64,000 bases of DNA from Saccharothrix sp. ALI-22-I (GCF_001984175.1 NZ_MTQP01000069.1:992001-1056000), one strand, 5' to 3'; positions 7,700-17,270 are shown, counted from the stretch's first letter. Translations and numbers: made by a program. The notes: generated from the sequence alone by a model not told the origin.

Positions 7700-8887
7700 T
7701 CACCCAGCGGTAGCCATGGCCTCCGGCTTGCCGTCCATCATCTCCGCCATGGCACGGCCCATGTAGGTGGCCATCTGGACGCCGTGACCGCAGTAACCCA
7801 TGGAGTAGAACAGGCCGTCCTCCTCGCCCGCGTGCGGAACGCGGTCCCAGGAGAAGCCGACCATGCCGCCCCACACGTAGTCGATCCGCACTCCGGCCAA
7901 CTGCGGGAAGATCTCGGTCATCTCCCGCTTGAGGATGTCTCCGCTCTTGATGTCGGAAGCCGGGTTGGAGGGGGCGAAGCGGGCCCGACCGCCGAAGGCG
8001 AGGCGGTTGTCGGGGGTGAGGCGGACGTAGTGGCCGACATTCTTGTGGGCGACCAGCAGGCGGCCGTTCGGGATGAGCTCCTTGGCGCGCTCCTCCCCCA
8101 GCGGCTCGGTGACGATGATGAAGCTGCCGACGTTGATCAGCCGCTTCCGGAACCACGGCAGCGCCTTGTCGGTGTAGGCGTCCGTCGCCGCCATGACCTG
8201 CTTGGCACGGATGGTGCCGTGCAGGGTCTCCACCAGGAAGCCGCCGTCAGGAAGGCGGGTGAGGCCGGTGGCGGCGTTGCGCTCGTGGATCTCGGCGCCG
8301 GCACGCTCGGCGGCGTCTGCCAGGCCGCCGACGAACTTGCCCACGTGCAGGCCCGCGCTGAGCGGGTCGAGCAGAGCGCCGTGGTAGTAGTCCGAGCCGA
8401 GCTCGGCACGCAGCTCGCTCTTGCTCAGCACGACCGTCTCGTGACCGAAGTTCTCGGCCAGGTCGCGCTGCTTGGCCTGCAGGCCCTCGAAGTGCTGAGG
8501 CTTGCAGATCAGGCCGAGGCGCCCGGAGCGGTTGAAGTCGCAGTCGATCTGCTCCGTCCGCGTGAGGTCCTCGACGACGTCGACCGCCTCGCGGAAGGCG
8601 TTGTACAGCTCGAGTGCGCGCTCCTGGCCGTAGCGCTTGCGCGCCTCGGCCGGTGCGATCGTGATGCCCTGGGTGCACATGCTGCCGTTGCGCCCGGACG
8701 CACCCGAGCCGATCTTGTCCTTCTCGACCAGCACGACCGACGCGCCCTTGCGGGCGACGTGGTAGGCGGTCGACAGGCCGGTGAGGCCGCCGCCGATGAC
8801 CACCACGTCCGCGTTCTCGGGCAGTGGCTTGCCCGACCGGTCGGGCGGCTGTGGGGCGGTGTCGAGCCAATAGGGGATCTGTTTCAT
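7700..8887 (-). CDS. FAD-dependent amine oxidoreductase (DAO family, PuuB-like)
   Basis: 395 residues from ATG 8887, which has a GGAGAGG ribosome-binding site; the open frame upstream of it is not coding-like. The FAD-binding motif VVVIGGGLTGLSTAYHVARKG is near residue 28, and SGASGRNGSM and the C-terminal GMVGFSWDRVPHAG and YCGHGVQMATYMGRAMAE motifs follow. This layout matches gamma-glutamylputrescine oxidase and related DAO enzymes that oxidise amines to aldehydes with hydrogen peroxide release. It is the last gene of a 12-gene minus-strand operon that also encodes an aldehyde dehydrogenase, supporting amine-to-aldehyde-to-acid flow. The substrate is inferred to be a polyamine or its conjugate. 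Confidence 0.82.
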   Translation of the reverse strand: MKQIPYWLDTAPQPPDRSGKPLPENADVVVIGGGLTGLSTAYHVARKGASVVLVEKDKIGSGASGRNGSMCTQGITIAPAEARKRYGQERALELYNAFREAVDVVEDLTRTEQIDCDFNRSGRLGLICKPQHFEGLQAKQRDLAENFGHETVVLSKSELRAELGSDYYHGALLDPLSAGLHVGKFVGGLADAAERAGAEIHERNAATGLTRLPDGGFLVETLHGTIRAKQVMAATDAYTDKALPWFRKRLINVGSFIIVTEPLGEERAKELIPNGRLLVAHKNVGHYVRLTPDNRLAFGGRARFAPSNPASDIKSGDILKREMTEIFPQLAGVRIDYVWGGMVGFSWDRVPHAGEEDGLFYSMGYCGHGVQMATYMGRAMAEMMDGKPEAMATAG

Positions 8888-8904
8888 GGCGGCGGGCCTC
8901 TCCT

Positions 8905-9570
8905 TCAGCAGCCGAGCAGGGCGGGCAGGCCGCTCAGGTCGGGCAGTTCGTCGTAGGGCTGGTAGTCGCTGCTGCCGAGGCGGCCGTAGCGGTTGATCCA
9001 CACCCGGCGCTTCAGGCCGAGGTCGCGGGTCGGGATGTGGTCGTACTCCCAACCCTGGGCGGTGTGGGTGACCTGCGACGGCTCGACGCCCATGGTCTTG
9101 AACGCGTACTCGAAGGTCTGGCGGTCCGGCTTGTACGCGCCGGCCTGCTGCGCGGTGATGACGTAGTCGAACTCGACGCCGATGTTCTCGACGTTCCGCG
9201 CGATCATGTTGTCGTCGGTGTTGGAGATGATGGCGATCTCGTACTTGGACTTCAGCGCGCGCAGGGCCTCCGGGACCTCCGGGTGGGGGCCGAAGGTGGG
9301 GACGGCCTCGACCAGGGCGTCGCCGTCGGACTCGCGGTACTCCAGGCCGTGCAGGCGCATGGCGTTGCGCAGGCTGGAGTGCAGGATCTCGTGGTACGGG
9401 CGGTAGGCCTCCAGGACGGCCTGGAAGCGCATGACGCGAAAGTCGTCGAGGAACTCGTCGACGTCCAGGTTGTCCAGATCCAGCCGGTCTTCGAGGACCT
9501 TCAGGGTCGTGGGGGCGAGCTCAAAGTTGATCAAGGTTGCATAGGCGTCGAAGGTGACGATCTCTCGCAT
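8905..9570 (-). CDS. HAD-superfamily hydrolase, haloacid dehalogenase type II-like
   Basis: 221 residues. Motif I is FDAYATLIN, where the Asp is the nucleophile; motif II is IISNTDD; the motif III Lys lies in QAGAYKPDRQTFEYA; and motif IV is in TAQGWEYDHIPTRDLG. The sequence family resembles L-2-haloacid dehalogenases, but many such proteins are phosphatases of unknown substrate. It lies 17 bp upstream of the FAD oxidoreductase and 45 bp downstream of the aldo-keto reductase, inside the amine catabolic operon. A dehalogenating role is not implied by the context. Confidence 0.8.
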   Translation of the reverse strand: MREIVTFDAYATLINFELAPTTLKVLEDRLDLDNLDVDEFLDDFRVMRFQAVLEAYRPYHEILHSSLRNAMRLHGLEYRESDGDALVEAVPTFGPHPEVPEALRALKSKYEIAIISNTDDNMIARNVENIGVEFDYVITAQQAGAYKPDRQTFEYAFKTMGVEPSQVTHTAQGWEYDHIPTRDLGLKRRVWINRYGRLGSSDYQPYDELPDLSGLPALLGC

Positions 9571-9615
9571 GGCGTTCAGCCTCTATCTCGCGGTTTCCAG
9601 AGGGAGCGGGGGACT

Positions 9616-10551
9616 TCAGACGACGCGTTCGCCGGGGGTGACGATCGCGTCCAGGGCTGCCAGGTCGGCCGGGGTGGGGATCCAGTCGGCCGCCGCCGCG
9701 TTGGCGGTGACCTGTTCGGGGGTCATGGCGCCGCAGATCACGGAGCCGACGGCGGGCAGGGCGGCCAGTCCACCCACCGCGACCTGGAGGAGGCTCAGGC
9801 CTCGTTCGTCGCCGTAGGCGGTGAGCGCTTCGACGCGGTCGAGGGCGGCGCCGGTGAGCCAGCCCTGGCGCCAGGACAGCCTGCTGCCGGGTGGCGCTTG
9901 CTCGCCGCGCCGGTACTTGCCGCTGAGCAGGCCGTTGGCGAGCGGGTAGTACGGCAGCAGGCCGACGCCGGCGAACAGGCAGGCGGGGATCAGGTCGGTC
10001 TCCGCGCTCCGGTCGAGCAGGTGGTAGCGGGCCTGCGTGCTGACGAAGTCGGCGGTGAGCTCGTCGGCGGGAAGGTCGGAGCAGCCGATGTGCCGCACCT
10101 TGCCTTCCCGCACCAGTTCCCGGAGCGCCGCGACGGTTTCCTCCAGCGGAGTGACGCCGTCCGGCTCGTGGTACTGGTACAGGTCGATCCGGTCGGTACC
10201 GAGCCTGCTCAGTGAGCTTTCCACGGCGTGCCGGATGTAACGGCGCGCGCCGCGCGGGCCGTGGCGGTCGTCGTCCGGGCTCATCTCCATGCCGAACTTG
10301 GTGGCCAGGACCACGGTGTCCCAGTGTCCCTTGAGGGCGGCACCGAGCAGCCGTTCACCGTCGCCGCGCGCGCCGTTGCCGCCGAACCCGCCGTACATGT
10401 CGGCGGTGTCGAACAGGGTGATGCCCGCGTCCAGTGCGGCGTGGACGACCGCCTTGGTTCCTTCCTCGTCGAGGCGCGAACCGAAGTTGTTGCCGCCCAC
10501 ACCGACCACGGAGACGGTGGGGCCGCGCTCGCCGAGCGTGCGGTACCTCAT
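9616..10551 (-). CDS. Aldo/keto reductase
   Basis: 311 residues. The family signature is clear: the catalytic Asp and Tyr in FDTADMYGG, the Lys in VLATKFGMEM, and the TDRIDLYQYHEPDG strand. The start ATG 10551 overlaps the aldehyde dehydrogenase stop by 4 nt. An NADPH-dependent reductase next to an aldehyde dehydrogenase could detoxify or interconvert the aldehyde made by the amine oxidases; that is inference. Confidence 0.88.
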   Translation of the reverse strand: MRYRTLGERGPTVSVVGVGGNNFGSRLDEEGTKAVVHAALDAGITLFDTADMYGGFGGNGARGDGERLLGAALKGHWDTVVLATKFGMEMSPDDDRHGPRGARRYIRHAVESSLSRLGTDRIDLYQYHEPDGVTPLEETVAALRELVREGKVRHIGCSDLPADELTADFVSTQARYHLLDRSAETDLIPACLFAGVGLLPYYPLANGLLSGKYRRGEQAPPGSRLSWRQGWLTGAALDRVEALTAYGDERGLSLLQVAVGGLAALPAVGSVICGAMTPEQVTANAAAADWIPTPADLAALDAIVTPGERVV

Positions 10552-11999
10552 GGCCGGTTCCCGAACCCGATGCAGACGTTCTTGGTCTGGGTGTAGCTCG
10601 CCAACGCCTCCAGGCCCTTCTCCCGGCCCCACCCGCTGTGCTTGTAGCCGCCGAACGGCAGCTCCACGCCCGTCCCGACGCCGGTGGCGTTGACGTACAC
10701 CTGACCTGCCCGGATACCCGAGGCCATGCGCAACGCGCGGTCGATGTCACGGGTCCAGACATAGGAGGCGAGGCCGAACGGGCTGTCGTTGGCGATCGCC
10801 AGCGCCTCCTCGGCGTCATCGAACTCGATGACGGTCACGACGGGTCCGAAGATCTCCTCGCGGGCGACCCGGGCCTGGTTGGTCAGTCCGCAAAGGACGG
10901 TGGGCTCGATGTAGTAACCGCTGCTCAGCTCCTGGTCCGCGGGTGCGTTGCCGCCGGCGCGGACGGTCGCGCCCTCTTCGCGGGCCAAGTCCAGGTACCC
11001 CTGCACGCGGTCCCGCTGGCGAGCCGAGACCAAAGGGCCCACGTCCGGGTCGGTCACGCCGGGGCCGAGGCGCAGGGAGGCCGCGTGGGCCGCCAGCTTG
11101 TCGAGGAACTCCTCGGCCCCGCGCTGGACCAGCAGCCGGGTGCCCGCCGAGCAGGTCTGCCCCGCGTTGCCGAACGCCGAGGCCGCGATGGCGCCCACGG
11201 CCAGGTCGAAGTCGGCATCGGCGAAGACGACGACCGGGGACTTGCCGCCCAGCTCGACCACCGAGGGCACCACGTTCGCGGCGGCGGCTTGGGCGACCTT
11301 GATGCCGGTGGCCACCGAGCCGGTGAACGTGACCTGGTCGATGCCCGGGTGCCCGGCGAGCGCGGCGCCGGTCTCGCCGTCGCCCGGCACGACGTTGAGC
11401 ACGCCGGGCGGCAGCCCGCAGTCCAGCGCGATCCGGCCGATCTCCAACGGTGTCAGCGGCGCCTCCGGGGACGGCTTCAGCACCACCGTGCAGCCCGCGG
11501 CCAACGCCGGGGCGCTGCCCCTGGCCGTGTTCTGCAGCGGGTAGTTGAACGGGATGATCTGGCCGGACACGCCGATCGGCTCGCGGACGGTGTAGTCGAG
11601 CAGGCCGGGGCCCAGCGGGATGGTCGAGCCGCCGAGCTTGTCCACGATGCCCGCGTAGAACTCGAAGTAACGCGCGGCGGCCTCCACGTCCGCCTTCGCC
11701 TGCCGCAGCGGCTTGCCGACGTCGAGGCTCTCCAGCCGCGCCAGCTTTTCGCCCTCGCGCCGGATGCCTTCGGCGATCCGGTACAGCAGCCTGCCGCGGT
11801 CGGCGGCACGCATCCGCGCCCACTCGGGGGCGGTGAACGCGGTCCGCGCGGCGGCTACCGCCTGGTCCACGTCCGCCACGCCGGCCAGGGACACCTCGGC
11901 GATCGGCGCGCCGTGCGCCGGGTCGACCACGGTGAACGTGCGGCCGTCGGCGGCGGGGACCCGCTTGCCGTCGATCAGCAGTTCGGTGGTGTCGCTCAT
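10548..11999 (-). CDS. NAD(P)-dependent aldehyde dehydrogenase
   Basis: 483 residues, full length for the family. The cofactor loop FTGSVATGIKVAQAAA, catalytic Glu in VVELGGKSPVVVF and catalytic Cys in FGNAGQTCSAGTRLLVQ are all present. The C-terminal PFGGYKHSGWGREKG is intact. It resembles the betaine-aldehyde and aminobutyraldehyde group. ATGA overlaps at both ends tie it to the AstE-like deacylase and the aldo-keto reductase. Likely step: oxidation of the aldehyde produced by the FAD amine oxidases to the acid, for instance an (acyl)-aminobutyrate. Confidence 0.9.
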   Translation of the reverse strand: MSDTTELLIDGKRVPAADGRTFTVVDPAHGAPIAEVSLAGVADVDQAVAAARTAFTAPEWARMRAADRGRLLYRIAEGIRREGEKLARLESLDVGKPLRQAKADVEAAARYFEFYAGIVDKLGGSTIPLGPGLLDYTVREPIGVSGQIIPFNYPLQNTARGSAPALAAGCTVVLKPSPEAPLTPLEIGRIALDCGLPPGVLNVVPGDGETGAALAGHPGIDQVTFTGSVATGIKVAQAAAANVVPSVVELGGKSPVVVFADADFDLAVGAIAASAFGNAGQTCSAGTRLLVQRGAEEFLDKLAAHAASLRLGPGVTDPDVGPLVSARQRDRVQGYLDLAREEGATVRAGGNAPADQELSSGYYIEPTVLCGLTNQARVAREEIFGPVVTVIEFDDAEEALAIANDSPFGLASYVWTRDIDRALRMASGIRAGQVYVNATGVGTGVELPFGGYKHSGWGREKGLEALASYTQTKNVCIGFGNRP

Positions 12000-12949
12000 G
12001 GCGTGATCTCGCCTTCGACCGCGCCGAAGATCACGACCTCGTCACCGGGGCGGACGGTGCGGATGCGGCGCACCCACAGCACGATCCCGTCCCACTCGGC
12101 GCGGACCTCCTCCAGCGTGTTGCCGTAGTGGTCCACGATCTGGCCGATGAGGTCGCCTTCCTTGCACTGCTCGCCCGGCTCGGCGCGGCTGACGAAGAAG
12201 CCGCCGGCCGCGGACCGGGCGAACGTGCCGGTCACAGCGGTGTAGCGGTCGCGCAGCTGCGGCTCGCCGTCGACCATGCCGAGGTGGCGCATGATGTTGC
12301 GCACGGCGTCGGCGTGCAGCGCGACGTTCGACTCCCGGTAGGTGCCACCGCCGACCTCGATGGTGATGGCCGGCTTGCCCGCGGCCAGCGTGGGGTGGCG
12401 CACGGTGCCGCCCCACTTGCCGCCCTTCCAGATCAGCTCGTGCCCGGCGGCCAGGCCGATGCCGGTCGCGAGGTCCTCGTAGCCGCCCTGCACGATGGTC
12501 AGCGGGGCGATCTCGCCGTACTGGCCGCCGGTGTGCAGGTCCACGAGGGCGTCGATCGCGGGCACGACCTGGTCGACGAAGGTGGCGGCCAGGCGCAGCG
12601 AGTAGGAGCCGTCGGGGTCACCGGGGAAGATGCGGTTGAGGTTGAGGTGGTCGAGGCTGCCAGTGCGGGCCGCCGCCTCGAACGCCGGGGTGTTCATGCA
12701 CGGGATGCCGACCAGCGTGCCGCGCAGCGTCGCCGGGTCGGTCTCGGCCAGGACCCGGCGGATCGCCTCCTGGCCGTCGTACTCGTCGCCGTGCACGCCG
12801 GCGTCCACGCACAGCACCGGGCCGGGCTCGACGCCGTTGACGACGATCACGGGAATGCCGAGCTCCACGCCGTAGGTGCTGGTGCCGACCGGGATCAGGC
12901 CCTGGGCTCGCGCGCCGGGGGCGACGGTCAGCGGACCGATGGAGTACAT
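11996..12949 (-). CDS. AstE/AspA-family zinc deacylase (DoeB-like)
   Basis: 317 residues from the ATG at 12949, preceded by an AAAGGAACG ribosome-binding site; an in-frame upstream ATG would add twelve residues overlapping the spacer. The zinc-carboxypeptidase-like fold shows GVHGDEYDG (His and Glu ligands), DLHTGGQYG (His ligand) and the catalytic EVGGGTYRE. The family includes succinylglutamate desuccinylase, aspartoacylase and the N-acetyl-diaminobutyrate deacetylase DoeB. It probably removes an acyl group from an amino acid or diamine derivative. A second paralogue (18449-19432) lies in the same operon, which is unusual. Confidence 0.85.
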   Translation of the reverse strand: MYSIGPLTVAPGARAQGLIPVGTSTYGVELGIPVIVVNGVEPGPVLCVDAGVHGDEYDGQEAIRRVLAETDPATLRGTLVGIPCMNTPAFEAAARTGSLDHLNLNRIFPGDPDGSYSLRLAATFVDQVVPAIDALVDLHTGGQYGEIAPLTIVQGGYEDLATGIGLAAGHELIWKGGKWGGTVRHPTLAAGKPAITIEVGGGTYRESNVALHADAVRNIMRHLGMVDGEPQLRDRYTAVTGTFARSAAGGFFVSRAEPGEQCKEGDLIGQIVDHYGNTLEEVRAEWDGIVLWVRRIRTVRPGDEVVIFGAVEGEITP

Positions 12950-12981
12950 GTGCGTTCCTTTCGTGGTGTGGCGTGGAGACG

Positions 12982-14352
12982 TCATCGGGTCAACGCCGGT
13001 GAGGCCTCGTCGAGCGTGTCGGCGATGATCTCGACTATGCGGTCCAGCAGCGGCCGATCGCTGATCAGCGGTGGCGCGATCTGCAGCAGGGGTGCGGCGC
13101 GGTCGTAGACCCTGGCCAGCAGCCCCGCTTCGCGCAGCCGGCGCGGGATGAGGTCGACGACGAGAGCCTGGCGCGCCGCGTCGGAGAAACCACCGTCCTC
13201 CCGGTCCCCGTTCAGCTCGACCGCGTAGAAGAACCCGGCGCCGCGCACGTCGGCGACGATCGGCAGGTCGGTCAGCGCGGCCATGCCGCTCGCGAACCCG
13301 CCTTGCAAATCGCGGACGTTGTCGAAGACCTCGTCGCGCTCCATGATCTCCAGCGTGCGCAGGGCGATGGCGGCACTCAGCGGGTGCCCGCCGAAGGTGT
13401 AGCCGTGGTTGAGCACCACGCCGGGCCGGTTGATCACCTCGGCGACGCGCGGCCCCACCAGCGTGGCGCCCATCGGGGCGTAGCCGGCGGTGATGCCCTT
13501 GGCGACCGTGACCACGTCGGGCTCGGCGCCGTAGCGGTCGCCGCCGAACCACTCCCCGAGCCGCCCGAAGCCCGTGATCACCTCGTCCGCGACGAGCAGG
13601 AAGCCGTACCGGTCGGCCAGTGCGCGCAGGCCCTGCCAGTAGCCGGCGGGAGGGGCGATGCACCCTCCCCTGTTCTGCACCGGCTCGGCGATCAGCATCG
13701 CGATCGTCTCCGGCCCTTCGGCCACGATGACGTCTTCGAGCTCGGCGAGCAGGTGGGCGGTGAACACCGAGTCGTTCGCCATCTCCGGCGGCAGACCGTG
13801 GCGGTTGGTGTTGGACACGAACCGCGTGTCGATCGCCGGCGGCCCGTACGGCTCGGTGAGGCCGGGTTCGTCGGTGAGCGACAAGGCGCCGATCGTCAGC
13901 CCGTGGTACGCGCCCCGCCGGGACAGGGCCTTGGTGCGGCCCGGTTCGCCGTGCAGCGCGTGGTAAAGACGGGCGATCTTCCACGCGGTCTCCACCGCTT
14001 CCGCTCCACCGCTGGAGAAGAAGGTGTGCTCGATGCCGGCGGGCGCGATGCCCGCCAGCCGCTCGGCCAACTCGATCGCCGCCGGGTGCGCCGAAGCCGA
14101 CCACAGCGGGCTGTAGCACAGCTCGCGGAGCTGCTTGCCCGCCGCCTCGGCGATCTCGTCGGCGTAGGAGTAGCCCAGCTGGCAGCAGTACAGGCCGGAC
14201 AACCCGTCGATGTAACGCGTGCCGTCCTCGTCGCGGACGTAGGGGCCGTCCCCGCTCCGCACCACGAAGACCCCGTCATCGCCCGGGGAACCGTTGGGTG
14301 TCATGTTCAACAGCAGGTGCCGGGCCGCGGTGGCGGACAACGCGGTCGTCAT
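12982..14352 (-). CDS. Class III aminotransferase (omega-amine/omega-amino acid:pyruvate type)
   Basis: 456 residues. The PLP-binding pattern is clear: FFSSGGAEAVETAWKIAR, RRGAYHG, LLVADEVITGFGRLGEWF with the Asp contacting the PLP nitrogen, and the Schiff-base Lys in VVTVAKGITAGYAPMGA. The N-terminal RYIDGLSGLYCCQLGYS is typical of beta-alanine or putrescine:pyruvate transaminases. It could remove the free amino group of a diamine or of an omega-amino acid. The ATG overlaps the stop of the second permease, and an AstE-like gene follows after 32 bp. Confidence 0.9.
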   Translation of the reverse strand: MTTALSATAARHLLLNMTPNGSPGDDGVFVVRSGDGPYVRDEDGTRYIDGLSGLYCCQLGYSYADEIAEAAGKQLRELCYSPLWSASAHPAAIELAERLAGIAPAGIEHTFFSSGGAEAVETAWKIARLYHALHGEPGRTKALSRRGAYHGLTIGALSLTDEPGLTEPYGPPAIDTRFVSNTNRHGLPPEMANDSVFTAHLLAELEDVIVAEGPETIAMLIAEPVQNRGGCIAPPAGYWQGLRALADRYGFLLVADEVITGFGRLGEWFGGDRYGAEPDVVTVAKGITAGYAPMGATLVGPRVAEVINRPGVVLNHGYTFGGHPLSAAIALRTLEIMERDEVFDNVRDLQGGFASGMAALTDLPIVADVRGAGFFYAVELNGDREDGGFSDAARQALVVDLIPRRLREAGLLARVYDRAAPLLQIAPPLISDRPLLDRIVEIIADTLDEASPALTR

Positions 14353-15206
14353 CGCGTCTCACCTCCGGCCGAGATCCCGGTTTCCACCGGCAGCAGACCG
14401 CTCTGCTTGTCCGAGCCGAGCCTGCGGACCACACCGACCACGGCCAACGCCAGGATCGCGACGGCGATGAGCAGCGCGGCGACCGCGGTGACCGACGGGT
14501 CGACGTCGTACTGCAGGACGTTGAACACCTGCACGGGCAGTGTCGTGGTGTCCACGGAGGACAGGAACTGGGAGATGAAGAACTCGTCGAAGCTGGTGAT
14601 GAAGGAGAACACCGCGGCGGCGACGACACCGGGCGCGGCCATCGGGAACGTGATCCGCCGCGCGATGGTGAGCCGGCCCGCGCCCATGCTGGCGGCCGCG
14701 TCCTCCAGTCGCTCGTCGATGCCCTTCAGCGTGGCCATGATGATCATCACCGCAATCGGCGAGGCCAGCACGGTGTGCCCCAAGGCGATCGCGATCGGGC
14801 TGCCGAGCATCGAGGCGGGCTCGAAGAGCAGGAACATGCCGAGTGCGATCACGACCTGCGGGATCACCAGCGGAGCCAGCACCAGACCGTAGACCGCGGA
14901 CCGCAGCGGCAGCTCGCTGCGGACCAGGGCGATCGCCGCGGTCATGCCGAGCGCCACGGAGAACACGGTGGTCATGGCGGCGACCATCGCGCTCAGCGAC
15001 AGCGCGGCGGGCCACTTGCTGTCGTCGGCGAACACCTGCTGGTACCAGCCCAGCGTCCACGACTCGGGCGGGAAGGAGCCCAGCGCGTCGCTGCCGAACG
15101 ACGTGACGACGATCAGGACGATCGGCAACGCCAGGAACAGCAGCACCAGCAAGGAGAGGATGGTCAGGACGATGCGTCCGGTCACGCTGTTACGCAGGCC
15201 GATCAC
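14349..15206 (-). CDS. ABC transporter permease, PotC type
   Basis: 285 residues from a GTG that overlaps the stop of the first permease (GTGA). It has about six transmembrane helices. The N-terminus is RIVLTILSLLVLLFLALPIVLIVVTSF, and the EAA coupling motif is ERLEDAAASMGAGRLTIARRITFPMAAPG near residue 165. The downstream SFDEFFISQFLSS segment is typical of spermidine/putrescine PotC proteins. It pairs with the PotB-like gene just upstream and is powered by the PotA-like ATPase. Confidence 0.9.
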   Translation of the reverse strand: MIGLRNSVTGRIVLTILSLLVLLFLALPIVLIVVTSFGSDALGSFPPESWTLGWYQQVFADDSKWPAALSLSAMVAAMTTVFSVALGMTAAIALVRSELPLRSAVYGLVLAPLVIPQVVIALGMFLLFEPASMLGSPIAIALGHTVLASPIAVMIIMATLKGIDERLEDAAASMGAGRLTIARRITFPMAAPGVVAAAVFSFITSFDEFFISQFLSSVDTTTLPVQVFNVLQYDVDPSVTAVAALLIAVAILALAVVGVVRRLGSDKQSGLLPVETGISAGGETR

Positions 15207-16132
15207 GCCGCACCTCGATTCCTGCGGGCCATGCCCACCTTCTTGAACAGCTGCAGCAACAGCAGGCCGGCGAAGGTCAGCAGCAGGAGGATCACCCCGA
15301 GCGCGGAGGCGCCGTTCCACTGGTTGTCCTTCATCACCTGCTCGTCGATCAGAGCAGCGACCATCGTCTGCTTCGGACCACCCATCAGCGCGGGCGTCAC
15401 GTAGTAGCCGAGGCAGAGGATGAAGCACAGGACACTGGCGTTGACCAGGCCCGGTGCCACCAGCGGCAGGTAGACGCGGCGGAAGGTCACCAGCCGGCCC
15501 GCGCCCATGCTCGCCGCCGCGGCCGTGAGTCCGCGGTCCACGCCGCGCATCACGGCGTACAGCAGCAGCACGGTGTACGGCAGCATCACCGAGGTCGTGC
15601 CGATCACGACACCGATCTCGTTGTAGAGCAGTGCGAACGGGGCACCGGGAACGTTCAGGCCGACCAGCGCTTCGTTCACCAGGCCGTGGTCGCCGAGCAG
15701 GATGATCCAGCCGTACGTGCGGACCAGTGCGCTGATGAAGTGCGGCACGACCACGACCAGCATCACCAGCCCCGCCCACAGCGGGCGCAGCCGGGTGATC
15801 CAGTAGGCCAGCAGGAACCCGATGACCAGGCTGAGCAGCGACGTCTCAGCGGAGATCCGCAGCGTCGCGAGCAGGATGTCCAGGTTCGTGCCCTGCAGGG
15901 CGTCGGCGTACCAGTGCAGCGTGAACCCGCCGTCCTCGCCTTCGACGCTGAGGAGCAGGGTGCTGAAGATCGGGTAGACGAACAGCACCAGCAGGTAGAC
16001 GACGATGGGCGTGGCGTTGAGCAGTCCGAATCGGGTCCGGCGGCCGGACAGCCGGCGGCGCAGTCCGCCGGGCCCGCTTCCGGGTGCGGTCGCGACGGCG
16101 GGTTCCGCCGGCGCGAGAACGGGTGCGGCCAT
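15203..16132 (-). CDS. ABC transporter permease, PotB type
   Basis: 309 residues. A basic, Pro/Ala-rich N-terminal arm of about 35 residues precedes the first helix (FGLLNATPIVVYLLVLFVYPIFSTLLLS). The EAA motif TAAAASMGAGRLVTFRRVYLPLVAPGL is near residue 200. The gene lies 3 bp downstream of the ATPase. The long predicted extracytoplasmic loop after helix 1 is typical of PotB-type permeases for polyamines and other cationic solutes. Confidence 0.9.
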   Translation of the reverse strand: MAAPVLAPAEPAVATAPGSGPGGLRRRLSGRRTRFGLLNATPIVVYLLVLFVYPIFSTLLLSVEGEDGGFTLHWYADALQGTNLDILLATLRISAETSLLSLVIGFLLAYWITRLRPLWAGLVMLVVVVPHFISALVRTYGWIILLGDHGLVNEALVGLNVPGAPFALLYNEIGVVIGTTSVMLPYTVLLLYAVMRGVDRGLTAAAASMGAGRLVTFRRVYLPLVAPGLVNASVLCFILCLGYYVTPALMGGPKQTMVAALIDEQVMKDNQWNGASALGVILLLLTFAGLLLLQLFKKVGMARRNRGAA

Positions 16133-16135
16133 CGC

Positions 16136-17260
16136 TCAGCCCTCCGTGCCGGCCGCGAACACACTGACGTCCCCGGGGTCGGCGGACAGGCCGATGCGGT
16201 CGCCCACGTACGGCGCCCGACCCGCCGGGACCTCCAGTCGCACGACCGTCGAGCCCGTGCCGCCCTCCGGCAGCACGGTCACGCGGACGAGCGTGCCCAC
16301 GTAGGTCACGGACTCGACGACGCCGGTGCAGAAGCCCGCCTCCGGCGCGACCGGCGTCAACCGTCCCGGCTGGACCGCCGCACGCACCCGCGTGCCGGCG
16401 GTGACGTCCTGCGCACGGGCGCGCAGCACGCCGCCGGTGTCCAGGCGCACCACCACGTGCTCCGCAGTGCTGTCCTCCACCTGTCCGGGGAGGAAGTTCG
16501 CCGCACCGAGGAAGTCGGCCACGAACGGGGTACGCGGTCGCTCGAACAGCTCCCGCGGCGTGTCGAACTGGTCGATCCGGCCGTCGCGCATCACCGCGAT
16601 CCGGTCGGAGAGGACGAGCGCCTCCTCCTGGTCGTGCGTCACGTAGATGACGGTCAGCCCCAGCTCCTGCTGGATGCGCTTGATCTCGGTCTGGAGCTGG
16701 TCGCGCAGCTTCTTGTCCAGCGCGCCGAGCGGTTCGTCCATCAGGATCACCGGTGGCCGGTAGACCAGCGCGCGACACAGCGCCACGCGCTGCTGCTGGC
16801 CGCCGGACAGTTCGCGCGGCCGGCGCCGGGCGAACCCGGCCAGACCGGCGATCTCCAGCGTCTCTCCCACCCGCCGGCGGATCTCCGCCTTCGGCACACC
16901 CCGCAGCTGCAACGGGAAGGCGATGTTCTCCCCGACCGTCATGTGCGGGAACAGCAGGTACTGCTGGAACACGAAACCCAGCCCGCGCTTCTGCGGCGCC
17001 AGCCTGGTGACGTCCCGGCCGCCGACCACGATCGACCCGGAGTCGGGTTCCACGAAGCCCGCGATCATCATCAGCGTGGTGGTCTTGCCGGAGCCGGAGG
17101 AGCCGAGGAACGTCACGAACTCCCCGGCGCCGATCTCCATCGAGATCTCATCGACGGCGGCCATGGCGCCGTAGGTCTTGCGCACCTTGGTCACCGACAG
17201 CGGTTTGCCGGTGCCGGTGACCGCCGACGCGGGAATCGACGGGGACTGCTGCGTCGACAT
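16136..17260 (-). CDS. ABC transporter ATPase, PotA type
   Basis: 374 residues from ATG 17260. Walker A is GSSGSGKTTT near residue 53, the Q-loop is FVFQQYLLFPHMTV, the signature is LSGGQQQRVALCRAL, Walker B is VILMDEPLGALDKKL, and the switch His lies in YVTHDQEEA. A C-terminal TOBE-type domain (about 290-370) is present, as in PotA and other CUT1-like importers. The gene lies between the binding protein and the two permeases, completing a PotABCD-type importer within the catabolic operon. Confidence 0.93.
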   Translation of the reverse strand: MSTQQSPSIPASAVTGTGKPLSVTKVRKTYGAMAAVDEISMEIGAGEFVTFLGSSGSGKTTTLMMIAGFVEPDSGSIVVGGRDVTRLAPQKRGLGFVFQQYLLFPHMTVGENIAFPLQLRGVPKAEIRRRVGETLEIAGLAGFARRRPRELSGGQQQRVALCRALVYRPPVILMDEPLGALDKKLRDQLQTEIKRIQQELGLTVIYVTHDQEEALVLSDRIAVMRDGRIDQFDTPRELFERPRTPFVADFLGAANFLPGQVEDSTAEHVVVRLDTGGVLRARAQDVTAGTRVRAAVQPGRLTPVAPEAGFCTGVVESVTYVGTLVRVTVLPEGGTGSTVVRLEVPAGRAPYVGDRIGLSADPGDVSVFAAGTEG

Positions 17261-17270
17261 CACGTGGAGC

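Noticed and set aside
8905-9570. Halogenated-compound degradation based on the haloacid dehalogenase-like gene
   Set aside because: HAD proteins of this subfamily often have other substrates, and all neighbours point to amine catabolism.
10434-12128. Long plus-strand open frame opposite the aldehyde dehydrogenase
   Set aside because: It is an antisense shadow produced by GC-rich third positions; its composition is Arg/Gly/Asp-rich with no domain. Many similar long antisense frames in the window were discarded for the same reason.
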